Origin: a virus
Length of the DNA: 37,421 nt
Reading direction: 5' to 3' (one strand)
Virus record (IMG/VR): IMGVR_UViG_3300043774_000250
Coordinates: 1 to 37,421 of that record
The notes under the pieces are model-generated. The model was given only the letters and a program-made list of their open reading frames with translations, was not told the origin of the DNA and ran no database searches. Below are positions 19,132 to 26,834 of the stretch, piece after piece (the stretch's first letter is position 1; the number at the start of each line of letters is the position of its first letter). The translations under genes were made by a program, and so were the position numbers.

Positions 19132-19793
19132 TGAATGAAGATGAGTGGCTCCAAGTAATTGTTAACACATATCAAAAATATTTTGATGGTAAAGTTGCCA
19201 GAGTTGTTGATGCTGGTTCTCGTGATGGAGACAGTGCTTATTGGCTTATTAAAAAGTTTGATGCAGAAGATTATTGTCAAGTTGTTTGCATAGATGCAAG
19301 AAAAGAAGCTGCAGAACTAATTAAAGAAAAATATCCTAACTTTATAGTATTTGATACAGCAATCTCTGACTTTGTGGGTGAGGCAGATTTTGTTAATTTT
19401 AAAAACAAAGAGTTTTTAGGTTCTTCGTCTCTTGTACTAGAAAGAGCAAAAGCATATGCTGCTGAAAGTTTTGTAATTAAGGTTCCAGTAACTAGACTAG
19501 ACATGATTCTTGAACCAGGTGATATTGACATATTAAAAATAGATGTTGAGGGACACTCTGTTCCAGTTATTTTGGGAATGGGAAATAGAATGAGCGATGT
19601 TCTTGTTGCCCATATTGAGACTGAAACACCAGAAAGATCTGCATGGGGAGAAAAAGCCAATAATTTAGAAGTAATGCAAATTATGCAAGATCTAGGATTC
19701 TCATTAATTAGTATAAGCTATCAATGGGGATTAAGCATTCAAGATCAAACCTGGATTAATACTAAACATGTTAGGTATAATGGTAATAGCTAA
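19131..19793 (+). CDS. FkbM-family SAM methyltransferase
   Basis: 220 aa. VVDAGSRDGDSAYWL (residues 25-39) is the SAM-binding glycine loop; IDAR ends the next strand; DILKIDVEGHS (133-143) is the FkbM hallmark. Members O-methylate sugars, often capping or decorating glycans, which fits the flanking glycosyltransferases. Overlaps both neighbours by one base. Confidence 0.88.
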   Translation: MNEDEWLQVIVNTYQKYFDGKVARVVDAGSRDGDSAYWLIKKFDAEDYCQVVCIDARKEAAELIKEKYPNFIVFDTAISDFVGEADFVNFKNKEFLGSSSLVLERAKAYAAESFVIKVPVTRLDMILEPGDIDILKIDVEGHSVPVILGMGNRMSDVLVAHIETETPERSAWGEKANNLEVMQIMQDLGFSLISISYQWGLSIQDQTWINTKHVRYNGNS

Positions 19794-20851
19794 TGAAAAT
19801 TGTTGCCCTCTCACATGGATACCCTCCCTTTTGGAATATGGGTGGGGAAGTTTCTCTTCATAGAACACTGACTGCTCTAAATGGAGAAAAACATGTTTTA
19901 ACAAAAACAGATGAACCTTATGTCTTTGAGGGAATAAATGTTGAACAAATAAATCTTCAGAATGTTTTAAGGATAAACATAAACCATAGACCAGTTTCAC
20001 ACCAGTTAAGAAAAATGAAAGCTGATGTAGTTATTGGACAAAGCGAACTATCCTTGGTTGCTGTTAATGCTGCCTATGACGCTAATGCAGTTTCTGTAGT
20101 TAATGTACATGCTCCACCAAGATTTGGTCAGAGCATTGCGCAAGCTGTTACTCTTGCAGATTATGCTATTTACAATACTCAAGAGTCTGCAAATCTTTGG
20201 GGAGAGCCAAATGCTTTTGTTCTTCACCCACCAATTAGCCCACTACCAGAAAAAATTAGTAACAAGGGAGATGCCTACACAGTACTTTCTTCTTTAAAAA
20301 ATAAAGGTGTTGAAGTTGTTCTTTATCTTGCAAAGCTTTATCCAGATAAAAGATTTATTATTGTTAGATCTCCAGCAGAGCCAACACACGGCCTACCTGA
20401 TCTTGAAGAACGTGCTGCACAACTACCAAATGTTGAACTACACCCCAGGGTTCCACCAGAAGAGGTTTATAAATATTTAGAACAAACAAGAATTCTTTTA
20501 GTGCCATCAATGTATGAGACATATGGCATGTCTGCCATTGAGGCTGCTGGATATGGCATCCCCTGTGTTCATGTTGATAATGCACATGTAAGAGAAGGTA
20601 TTGGAGATGCTGCAGTACTTGTTAGCCCTTTAAGTGTAGATGAAACATACAATGGTATAAAAACTATTGAAGAAAACTATGAAGAGTTTAGCAAAAAAGC
20701 TAGAGAAAGAGCAGAGTGGCTTTATGATCGACAGCTTACCGAATTACAGAATTTAAAAGAGTTTATTGATAACCTAAAGAAAAATAAAAATAGAAGGCTT
20801 AGAATAAACGCTGTTAATGCTGCTGTTAAAAAAAATAAAAATGTATACTAA
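19793..20851 (+). CDS. GT-B glycosyltransferase, GT4 type
   Basis: 352 aa, full length. Start MKIVALSHGYPPFWNMGGE is the usual GT4 opening; the C-terminal domain has VPSMYETYGMSAIEA with the E-x7-E motif (about 243-251) and an AAGYGIPCVHVD acceptor strand. No membrane helix. Ends facing and overlapping the oppositely oriented gene by 4 bases. Lysine/arginine-rich tail may contact membrane. Confidence 0.87.
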   Translation: MKIVALSHGYPPFWNMGGEVSLHRTLTALNGEKHVLTKTDEPYVFEGINVEQINLQNVLRININHRPVSHQLRKMKADVVIGQSELSLVAVNAAYDANAVSVVNVHAPPRFGQSIAQAVTLADYAIYNTQESANLWGEPNAFVLHPPISPLPEKISNKGDAYTVLSSLKNKGVEVVLYLAKLYPDKRFIIVRSPAEPTHGLPDLEERAAQLPNVELHPRVPPEEVYKYLEQTRILLVPSMYETYGMSAIEAAGYGIPCVHVDNAHVREGIGDAAVLVSPLSVDETYNGIKTIEENYEEFSKKARERAEWLYDRQLTELQNLKEFIDNLKKNKNRRLRINAVNAAVKKNKNVY

Positions 20852-21528
20852 TGCTCAAATTTTGATGGCTTTGAAAACTTTTCATTAAACCATTCTTTAT
20901 GATCTTGAAAAGCTTTATCTTCAGTAGACAAATAACTTGAATTAATATCAACAAAATTATTACTTAGTACATGATCCTTGTTATAAATTTTTACGTCTTT
21001 AAACTCTTCTCCACCGACCTTATAGATGTTTCCATACATAGACCTCCAGAGGCCTTGTGAGCCGATTACAGACGATAACTTTTCCTTTTCAAACATCATT
21101 GGCACATGCAATTCATAATCAAGTGGTTGTTTTATTTTTGATCTTTGATAAAGCTCTGAGTATGTTTTAATCAACATCCTTGTATACAAGTCTCCTGGGT
21201 TCTGCCTTTCTCTTCTTTGTATTTTATCTAAAAGTAATCCAGAATACATATACGGAAGATCTTTTACTGGATTCATTACAAAGAAATCGTCATTCATCAG
21301 TATAAAGGTGTCAGATATTTCATCTGAGTGAAGAATTTTTCTTATGTTGCCCTTGGCATTTAAGAAATATGATTTGTCTTGTACTGTTGGTATGTATGGT
21401 CCCTTGTACCAATCTGGCTTACCCCCGACTACCCACAAATTATCGTGCGGAAGATTTTTGATTGCTGATCTAATAGAGTATCTTAACTCTTCGTTATCAC
21501 CTTCACGGCAAATATAAACAATGTCCAC
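20848..21528 (-). CDS. Sugar transferase, Stealth/GT-A-like
   Basis: 226 aa. Begins MDIVYICREGDNEELRYSIRS and has LWVVGGKPDW (31-40) and FILMNDDFFVM (74-84), the layout of Stealth-type sugar-phosphotransferases and related phage glycosyltransferases (NDD as metal site). GTG start: TATAAT (21534-21539 reverse) lies five bases before it, so leaderless. Convergent with the GT4 gene, thus probably a separate transcription unit modifying the same glycan. Family assignment is tentative. Confidence 0.68.
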   Translation of the reverse strand: MDIVYICREGDNEELRYSIRSAIKNLPHDNLWVVGGKPDWYKGPYIPTVQDKSYFLNAKGNIRKILHSDEISDTFILMNDDFFVMNPVKDLPYMYSGLLLDKIQRRERQNPGDLYTRMLIKTYSELYQRSKIKQPLDYELHVPMMFEKEKLSSVIGSQGLWRSMYGNIYKVGGEEFKDVKIYNKDHVLSNNFVDINSSYLSTEDKAFQDHKEWFNEKFSKPSKFEH

Positions 21529-21533
21529 ACTCT

Positions 21534-21555
21534 ATTATAACAGGTGCGGTATAAT
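21534..21555. promoter_or_regulatory. Divergent overlapping -10 pair
   Basis: Leftward TATAAT at 21534-21539 and rightward TATAAT at 21550-21555 are ten bases apart and drive genes beginning at 21528 and 21563. The two promoters must share upstream DNA. Confidence 0.6.
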
Positions 21556-21562
21556 AGTATTA

Positions 21563-21826
21563 ATGTCACCAGGATTTTACCTACCAGCATTTCGTCAATA
21601 TAAAGAGGACGTAGGATGCACTGACTGCGGAAAGTATTATCCACATTACATGTTAGAGTTTGATCATCTACCTGGATCAAAAAAGGTTGACAATGTATAT
21701 CGTGTTCTCAAGAAGTATGGGGTTGAGTCTGCTTGGCAAGAGGTTGCTAAGTGCGAGGTAGTTTGTGCAAACTGTCACAAGCGACGTACATACGAACGTG
21801 AACAAGATGATATACTAGAATCATAA
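21563..21826 (+). CDS. HNH endonuclease-like protein
   Basis: 87 aa. C19/C22 and C68/C71 bind zinc; EFDHL (32-36) supplies the catalytic histidine; CANCHKRRTYER (68-79) is the HNH end. Small HNH proteins of this size occur as free-standing homing or nicking nucleases and near packaging genes. Probably leaderless or with a one-base leader from TATAAT 21550. The upstream frame extension runs into the divergent promoter and is rejected. Confidence 0.84.
   Translation: MSPGFYLPAFRQYKEDVGCTDCGKYYPHYMLEFDHLPGSKKVDNVYRVLKKYGVESAWQEVAKCEVVCANCHKRRTYEREQDDILES
21811..21816 (+). promoter_or_regulatory. Extended -10 for tmRNA
   Basis: GATGA-TATACT (21811-21816) inside the HNH gene's end, 23 bases before the mature tmRNA 5' end. 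A short 5' extension would be removed by RNase P. Confidence 0.45.
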
Positions 21827-21839
21827 CTAAATAGTGTAA

Positions 21840-22159
21840 GGGAGTGAAAGGTTTCGACTGATCACTGAGTATCTGGAGAAGCATGTATTGACGGCTACAA
21901 ACAATTAAATTGTAGCAGGGTATAAGTGCAAACGATAAAACCAAATACGCTCTAGCAGCTTAGGTTGTCTGTAATGAGCACCTTGTCAGCAGTGGTCACA
22001 CTGAGCAACAAGTTCTTTAAATAATGTGATGTTTCTTAGGATGGTATAGTTGGACAGAGTGTTGTTAGTTCCATCTCTGTCTGTTTAATAAAACTAACTA
22101 AACATGTAGAAGTACAGACACTCTAGATTAGGACCTGGGTTCGATTCCCAGCACTTCCA
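21840..22159 (+). ncRNA. ssrA: Transfer-messenger RNA (tmRNA)
   Basis: 320 nt. The 5' GGGAGTG pairs with 3' CACTTCC (22152-22158) as the tRNA-like acceptor, discriminator A22159. AAAGGTTTCGACTG follows the 5' end, as in known tmRNAs, and the T-arm is CTGGG-TTCGATT-CCCAG. The mRNA part resumes at GCA 21928 and encodes ANDKTKYALAA, then TAG 21961-21963. It rescues stalled ribosomes with SmpB and marks products for ClpXP. CCA not encoded. A TTTATCTTTTT tract follows. Confidence 0.95.
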
Positions 22160-22161
22160 CT

Positions 22162-22995
22162 TTATCTTTTTGAAGAACACATGTAGCAAGCAAGATCCAT
22201 ACAGGCTACGCTATCAGGACTACATGCCATGCTCTTTGATCCAAATGCAGAGCCTTGCCAGAACTTCTTTTCACGTTCTACAATTGCACGACTCCAAGCA
22301 AACCCTGCATTGCCACCCCAGGCATCCCACATAATGCGACCATTGCTAGGATTAGCAGTGTTGTTAAAGTCTTTGCCCTTCTTGTCTACCTCATGACGAG
22401 AGAAGAATGAGTACATACGCTTTACTGTAGATAGAGACATTGATCGTCCTGCTACGATATCTGTTGCTCTACCCCAGCCAACAGGCGTACCAGCACCAGT
22501 AGCTTTGCCCTGTTCTTTCCACTTGAGAGCACGACGAGCAGCAGACTTCATACCAGCATTAGGGCTATAGTTATCTGCCTTAGTAACTGCTTCATGATAT
22601 TTCTTTACTGGAACACAGTTTGGAACCATTGCTCCACCTTTACCTGGCTTCATGCCACGCATAACGTAGCCTTCCCAGCAAGGAGATGCCTTGGCAAGTC
22701 TTTCTAGTTCTTCAATGTCGTCTTCTTCTTCAACGCCAATTTCAATATCCATTGGCTTAGAGTTGCTTGCAAGCATACCAATAGAATAAGCTGTGGGATA
22801 CCAAAGACCGTCTTCTTCTTCATAAACTCTTACAGCCATAGCTGGATCTTCTGGATTAGAGTCAATTGCATACTCTGTTCCAGGAACGCCATAGGTTCCA
22901 CCTTCAAGCATTACATGCTCAACACGACCTACGACCATGCCCTCAGTTGTCATTCCAACTACTGTGTCTCCCTCTTTGGGAATTACGTTATCCAA
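22162..22995 (-). CDS. Conserved phage protein, possible head-associated (277 aa)
   Basis: Two recognisable blocks: CWEGYVMRGMKPGKGGAMVP (residues 106-125) and a later segment with MYSFFSRHEVDKKG and GRIMWDAWGGNAGFAW. These recur in phage proteins of unknown function near structural or maturation genes. The C-terminus has five cysteines in the last 22 residues, possibly a zinc site. Overlaps the upstream gene by 8 bases; it ends two bases from the tmRNA 3' end, convergently. Confidence 0.7.
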   Translation of the reverse strand: MDNVIPKEGDTVVGMTTEGMVVGRVEHVMLEGGTYGVPGTEYAIDSNPEDPAMAVRVYEEEDGLWYPTAYSIGMLASNSKPMDIEIGVEEEDDIEELERLAKASPCWEGYVMRGMKPGKGGAMVPNCVPVKKYHEAVTKADNYSPNAGMKSAARRALKWKEQGKATGAGTPVGWGRATDIVAGRSMSLSTVKRMYSFFSRHEVDKKGKDFNNTANPSNGRIMWDAWGGNAGFAWSRAIVEREKKFWQGSAFGSKSMACSPDSVACMDLACYMCSSKR

Positions 22996-23350
22996 TTGAT
23001 CCTCCTGAACCGCCAGAACTTATAGCACCTTGTGCTGCGTCCTGTGCATCACTGTGACGACCCCAACGCTTCTTGCGTGGGTCCTTTCCATACTTAGGCT
23101 TAGTAAAACTTCCTGTCTTGCCACCAGCACGACCCTGCTCTGGACGCTTAGTTCCAACACTAGGATACTTAGGGTCAACAGTAATTGACATATCCTTCTT
23201 TGCGTCCTCTACGTTGGCATACAGAGCCTTTATGTGGTTCTCTGCAGCCATTCTAGTTGGGTGACAACCAACAACCTTTCCAGCATCGTCCTGTACAGCG
23301 TATCCCTTACAGCCAATACCATCACCCTTGCCGCTAATCTTATAAGGCAT
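22988..23350 (-). CDS. Conserved phage protein with GYAV...GCH motif (120 aa)
   Basis: Residues 1-45 (MPYKISGKGDGIGCKGYAV, then VVGCHPTRMAAENHIKALYA) form a small alpha/beta module seen at the ends of many phage structural proteins; the rest is a basic, glycine-rich and disordered tail. Start overlaps the dps stop as TAATG, with GGAGGAAG upstream. The frame is open further upstream but would overlap dps. Confidence 0.7.
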   Translation of the reverse strand: MPYKISGKGDGIGCKGYAVQDDAGKVVGCHPTRMAAENHIKALYANVEDAKKDMSITVDPKYPSVGTKRPEQGRAGGKTGSFTKPKYGKDPRKKRWGRHSDAQDAAQGAISSGGSGGSIG

Positions 23351-23799
23351 TAGTCTTCCTCCATCTCCATTGATGCACGAATCTGCCAACAGAATTTCTG
23401 AGAAGCTGTCTGTCGGTCTGCAAAGAAGTTGGCAAGGCCATATTCTTTTGCATCATTGGCAAGATCACTTCCAACAATAAGATCATCAATGTGCTTTTCA
23501 ATTGACATGTATAGATCCTCAAGCATTGGCTCAGGGTCACCAACAATTACAGGCTCGCTAACAGTAGACATGTCAAAGAAGTCTGTTAGTCTGTATGGAG
23601 CATATGCCTTAAGCATACGAAGCCACTCTGCATATTCGTCTGTAGCATCATCATAGTTTTCATAGATGTCACTAAAAAAATCATGGAACTGTTTAAAATC
23701 ATCTGACTCAACATTCCAGTGGTATCCATGTGCCTTGAACTTTAGGGCAATATTATCTGCTAGAAGCATTCTTAGTTGTGCAATCAGTTGTTCATCCAT
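23350..23799 (-). CDS. dps: Dps-like ferritin
   Basis: 149 aa. AHGYHWNVESDDFKQFHDFF with H27 and H39, then D54 and E58 in DEYAEWL, match the inter-subunit ferroxidase ligands of Dps. Dps oxidises and stores iron with peroxide and coats DNA in a dodecamer. No lysine-rich N-terminal tail, so DNA binding may be weak. Leaderless: TATAAT (23806-23811 reverse) is six bases from the ATG. Confidence 0.85.
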   Translation of the reverse strand: MDEQLIAQLRMLLADNIALKFKAHGYHWNVESDDFKQFHDFFSDIYENYDDATDEYAEWLRMLKAYAPYRLTDFFDMSTVSEPVIVGDPEPMLEDLYMSIEKHIDDLIVGSDLANDAKEYGLANFFADRQTASQKFCWQIRASMEMEED

Positions 23800-23805
23800 G
23801 TTCTA

Positions 23806-23811
23806 ATTATA
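23806..23811 (-). promoter_or_regulatory. -10 of leaderless dps promoter
   Basis: Reverse-strand TGT-TATAAT, then TAGAAC and ATG 23799. Confidence 0.6.
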
Positions 23812-23854
23812 ACATATAAGAATGGACAGTTTTAAGTCGTGTCCAGGACTTTTG

Positions 23855-24223
23855 TTATTTTGTTTTATCTGGCAAGAACTCTAGAACTCTTTTGTATGCC
23901 TCGTTATATTGTGTTCGGTCTGAGCGTGGTGTTTCAGATAGAACCTGAATTGCTTTTTGAACATCCTCAATATATTCAAATGCCCAATCTCGTGACTGAG
24001 AGATAAACTTGACAAACCCATCAGTCTCCTCAATGGCCTTAACGCTCTGATCATTAACAAACTCTTCAAACTTCTTAAGAAGCTCTTCTTTGTCCATTAG
24101 TGATTGAACTAATAGTGCCATAGTCTTTTTATACCTTACCGTCAACTTGATATAAAAAACCACAAGAAATGCAACGATAATAATATAAGCAATAAAAACA
24201 GAAAGATTAACAGGATCAATCAT
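23855..24223 (-). CDS. N-anchored membrane protein (122 aa)
   Basis: One transmembrane helix (8-28), then a long charged helical domain likely forming a coiled coil (35-105). No enzyme motif or signal-peptide cleavage site. Overlaps the next gene upstream by 4 bases. Function unknown. Confidence 0.7.
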   Translation of the reverse strand: MIDPVNLSVFIAYIIIVAFLVVFYIKLTVRYKKTMALLVQSLMDKEELLKKFEEFVNDQSVKAIEETDGFVKFISQSRDWAFEYIEDVQKAIQVLSETPRSDRTQYNEAYKRVLEFLPDKTK

Positions 24224-24465
24224 TGCTCTTCCTTTCCACCTTCTCGTACTAACAAAACAATTGCTCCGTTATCTTCAAGTGCCTTTTTGGCCCTAATCAT
24301 ATACTCAACAGCAATACGTTTATCTTCGTCTCTTAAAGACATGAACTCTTTCTCACTTGCTTTAACCGTAAGAAAATTTTCATTGTCAATAATGGTTAGT
24401 TTAAATCCTTTTGGACAGTAGTAGTCAATTGATTTAAAAGCTTTTCTCATTTCATTTGTATACAT
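24220..24465 (-). CDS. Hypothetical protein (81 aa)
   Basis: No family recognised. Alpha/beta, slightly basic. Start overlaps the whiB stop by one base, suggesting they are translated together. Confidence 0.7.
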   Translation of the reverse strand: MYTNEMRKAFKSIDYYCPKGFKLTIIDNENFLTVKASEKEFMSLRDEDKRIAVEYMIRAKKALEDNGAIVLLVREGGKEEQ

Positions 24466-24749
24466 TATTTATCCATTGTTAGATATGTCCAGGTTTTAGC
24501 CCAGTCTTCTTTTGTTCTGTGCTTGTTGAATTCTCTAGAGATCTTTCCGTTCTCTAAATAAATTCCTCCCCATACACCCCACTCTTTTTGTGATACCCCT
24601 ACTGCAAAACAGTGCTTTGCCATTGGACAAGTAGAGCATAAGTTATCTACTGCTAAACGAAGATCTTGATCTTCTTCATATTTATCAAAGAAAAAGTTGG
24701 TGTCAAAATCTTTGCACTTTCCCTCTTCTTTCCAAGAGTGTTGGTCCAT
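24465..24749 (-). CDS. WhiB-like [4Fe-4S] transcription factor
   Basis: 94 aa. C12, C38, C41 and C47 give the Wbl cysteine pattern with C-x2-C-x5-C, followed by the G58-V-W-G-G62 turn. The C-terminal K/R-containing segment (70-87) is the probable DNA-binding tail. Wbl proteins occur only in actinobacteria and their phages, where they act with SigA region 4 on promoters; phage members can redirect host transcription. A role at the non-canonical promoters of the left block is possible but only inferred. Confidence 0.9.
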   Translation of the reverse strand: MDQHSWKEEGKCKDFDTNFFFDKYEEDQDLRLAVDNLCSTCPMAKHCFAVGVSQKEWGVWGGIYLENGKISREFNKHRTKEDWAKTWTYLTMDK

Positions 24750-24750
24750 G

Positions 24751-24960
24751 TCATTTCACAAGCCGATCTGGGATGGTCCAACCGTTTTCGTTTGGCTCAT
24801 ACCGATTAACACGATGCCACTTATTGTTGATGAATGCTGCATTTACTTTCATCCATGCAGCGTCTTCAGCCTTTGATTCAAGAACTGTCCAACCATCCCA
24901 ACTAAGTGACTTGTTTGTTGTTACAATCTCTTCCATCTTATCTAATGATGAAACATTCAT
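24751..24960 (-). CDS. Hypothetical protein, W-rich (69 aa)
   Basis: No family recognised. Beta-rich with six tryptophans and a FINNKWHRVNRYEPNENGW block (residues 44-62). Ends one base before whiB; begins 5 bases after the deaminase stop, behind GAAGG. Confidence 0.68.
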   Translation of the reverse strand: MNVSSLDKMEEIVTTNKSLSWDGWTVLESKAEDAAWMKVNAAFINNKWHRVNRYEPNENGWTIPDRLVK

Positions 24961-24964
24961 TGTT

Positions 24965-25321
24965 CTAACCTTCTGTGTAGATTACTTTTTTTATTTGTAC
25001 CGATTCAATAAATGCCTCGCAATATCTGCATGGCTTACTGTTTAGGTCCTTACCTTGCTTGTTTAACCTAGCAACGTAAAGTATTGCACCCTTTACATTC
25101 CAGTTTGCATCTCTCATTGCCTCTACTTCTGCGTGGCGACTACAGTGCGTTTTGATATGTTCTGGGGAAACCTGATTTGGGTGATTAGTATCTTTATTAA
25201 ACCCAGTTCCAATCACCCTGCCTGACTTAACAATAACAGCTCCGTGCTTTTGTCTAGCCAAAGATTTTTTAGACATATACCTGGCAACGGAAAGAAAAGA
25301 CTCTTCGCTGCGACTAAGCAT
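24965..25321 (-). CDS. Cytidine/deoxycytidylate deaminase-family protein
   Basis: 118 aa. H63-A64-E65 and P97-C98-x2-C101 form the zinc-hydrolase site. The insertion of conserved HPNQVSPEH before HAE and the short C-terminus suit the dCMP deaminase branch rather than tRNA editing enzymes. It would make dUMP for ThyX. Overlaps the upstream gene by 8 bases. Confidence 0.87.
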   Translation of the reverse strand: MLSRSEESFLSVARYMSKKSLARQKHGAVIVKSGRVIGTGFNKDTNHPNQVSPEHIKTHCSRHAEVEAMRDANWNVKGAILYVARLNKQGKDLNSKPCRYCEAFIESVQIKKVIYTEG

Positions 25322-25658
25322 ATCTGTAAATACCTACCTCAATATCCTTATCCTGAGCTTCACGAACTAAGTCTGATTCTGACTCTTTCGGAAGGCTAAA
25401 GTAAACAAAGTAGTCTAGGTCTGAAATGCGTTCCTTAAGTGCTACTGGTGGCATTTTTACTACCTTTGCTTTGATACCCCTGGATTTCCAATTTGAAACA
25501 TTAATAAACTCTAAAGCCATTTCGTTAACTCTATATGGTCCAGCAGAAATAATCGTAAACTCTTCATCTCCATCAAGATCGTGTAGTGCTGTACCCATTG
25601 CACGAAGAAAAACGGTATAGTCATTAAAATTTCGACTGCCCTGAATCCCAACTATCAT
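25314..25658 (-). CDS. SLOG/DUF2493-like Rossmann protein (114 aa)
   Basis: MIVGIQGSRNFNDY (1-14) and IISAGPYRVNEMALEF resemble the SLOG superfamily (DUF2493/YspA), which binds nucleotide derivatives such as those in host defence and NAD-related pathways. AAGGG lies 8 bases before this ATG, inside the upstream gene; a longer frame of nine more codons is open but lacks SD. Ligand unknown. Confidence 0.72.
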   Translation of the reverse strand: MIVGIQGSRNFNDYTVFLRAMGTALHDLDGDEEFTIISAGPYRVNEMALEFINVSNWKSRGIKAKVVKMPPVALKERISDLDYFVYFSLPKESESDLVREAQDKDIEVGIYRYA

Positions 25659-26049
25659 TTGGCATCCCTTCTCGTAGTTGTTCAACGATATAAATCATCT
25701 TCTCTAATTGTACCTTATCCATAGACATGATGTCAACTTGTTTTGCTGAGCTTAAGTCTATTCCATCATCAAACATATCTGCTACATAAAATGTATTTTC
25801 ATCAATCCAATATGCATTGTTTTCAAGAACAAAAACTTTTTTGCTTTGTTTGTTGTGATAGCTCAAAGATTGAGTTAGTATCATTGGCTCAGGTTCTGTT
25901 AAATATTCTACGAAGCCTACTATTAATTGAAAAGCATTTGATTGACTATGCCTTATTTTTTTTATTGGCGTGACAACTTTTGCCTTTAGGTATTTGTTAG
26001 CTAATATAACTACTACAATAGTAATTAATGATCCCAAGAAGTATTCCAT
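25624..26049 (-). CDS. N-anchored membrane protein (141 aa)
   Basis: One helix at 5-20, then a soluble alpha/beta domain (45-125). No family recognised. Its own -10 (TATAAT, 26065-26070 reverse) and AAGGAG precede the ATG. Its 3' end overlaps the next gene by 35 bases. Confidence 0.7.
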   Translation of the reverse strand: MEYFLGSLITIVVVILANKYLKAKVVTPIKKIRHSQSNAFQLIVGFVEYLTEPEPMILTQSLSYHNKQSKKVFVLENNAYWIDENTFYVADMFDDGIDLSSAKQVDIMSMDKVQLEKMIYIVEQLREGMPNDSWDSGQSKF

Positions 26050-26064
26050 ATTGCTCCTTAGTCA

Positions 26065-26070
26065 ATTATA
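26065..26070 (-). promoter_or_regulatory. -10 box
   Basis: Reverse-strand AAG-TATAAT, predicted start near 26058; the short leader is mostly the AAGGAG SD for 26049. Confidence 0.5.
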
Positions 26071-26072
26071 CT

Positions 26073-26396
26073 TTATTCTTCATAAAGATATTGCTTTAAG
26101 TTATTAAGAATTGCCTTTTCCATATAATTAAGCTTTTCTATCTCAAAGCTGTCAAGTCCTTTTTCTGTAATGCTAATAATTGGATCTTCGTCTTCCATGT
26201 TACCATTTACAAAACCTTTTTCCCAAAGAATCATTACAGTTCCATGAAACAAATTGTTAATATGATTACTTAATTGTGGATCAAGCTTGTCTAGGTTAGG
26301 ACTAAAGCCATAAAGAAGTTCTCCAGTGTCTTTGTGAACTCCGCTTACTTCAACTACCCCAGCTAAAATCATTTCGTCAATAATTTTTGAATCCAT
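26073..26396 (-). CDS. Hypothetical protein, winged-helix-like (107 aa)
   Basis: No family certain. The pattern of short helices, a LLYGFSP strand and PIISITEKGLDSF (residues 72-84) resembles small winged-helix DNA-binding proteins. Acidic overall. Stop-start overlap of one base with the upstream DUF7455-like gene. Confidence 0.68.
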   Translation of the reverse strand: MDSKIIDEMILAGVVEVSGVHKDTGELLYGFSPNLDKLDPQLSNHINNLFHGTVMILWEKGFVNGNMEDEDPIISITEKGLDSFEIEKLNYMEKAILNNLKQYLYEE

Positions 26397-26647
26397 TACA
26401 GCTCTCCCTTAGCTCGGTTTTCTCCCATAAGAAATGGTCGTTCATCAAGAACATCAAATGCAAAGGCCTTCATGTTTTTAGTATTTTCAAACTCAGTATA
26501 GTGGTGTCCACAAAAGAAAAGCTCTCCAGTTACACCTGTTACTTTTACATATGCTCCTGCGTTACAAGCATCACATCGATCATTAAGTGTCAGTTGACGC
26601 TCAGTGCTTTCCTCTGCTACCGTTTCAGTTTCCATCGTTGTTGTCAT
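26396..26647 (-). CDS. DUF7455-like zinc protein (83 aa)
   Basis: LTLNDRCDACNAGAYVKV and ELFFCGHHYTEFE match the actinobacterial DUF7455 type: CxxC and C-x-HH bind one zinc. Role unknown. Preceded by AAGAGG 7 bases before the ATG; a longer frame upstream is not supported. Its occurrence supports an actinobacterial host. Confidence 0.8.
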   Translation of the reverse strand: MTTTMETETVAEESTERQLTLNDRCDACNAGAYVKVTGVTGELFFCGHHYTEFENTKNMKAFAFDVLDERPFLMGENRAKGEL

Positions 26648-26657
26648 TGTACACCTC

Positions 26658-26834
26658 TTACTTCTCAGTTGAATAAAAACCATTGCCCTTAAAGGCAATG
26701 CCTATACTAGAGTATAGCCGTTTTCTGGGAGTATTGCAAGTCTGACAGATAGATTCTTTGCCACTATCTTCAGGACTTCTTACTTCAGTTAATATTTCAT
26801 CACATGTCTTACACAAAAATTCATATAGTGGCAT
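26658..26834 (-). CDS. FmdB-like zinc-ribbon protein (58 aa)
   Basis: [14 protein letters not shown] then CQTCN: C8/C11 and C31/C34 of the FmdB regulatory-domain ribbon (PF09723-like). Similar ribbon in the adjacent PaaA-like protein. SD AAGGA 8-9 bases upstream; overlaps the upstream gene by 14 bases. Confidence 0.82.
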   Translation of the reverse strand: MPLYEFLCKTCDEILTEVRSPEDSGKESICQTCNTPRKRLYSSIGIAFKGNGFYSTEK

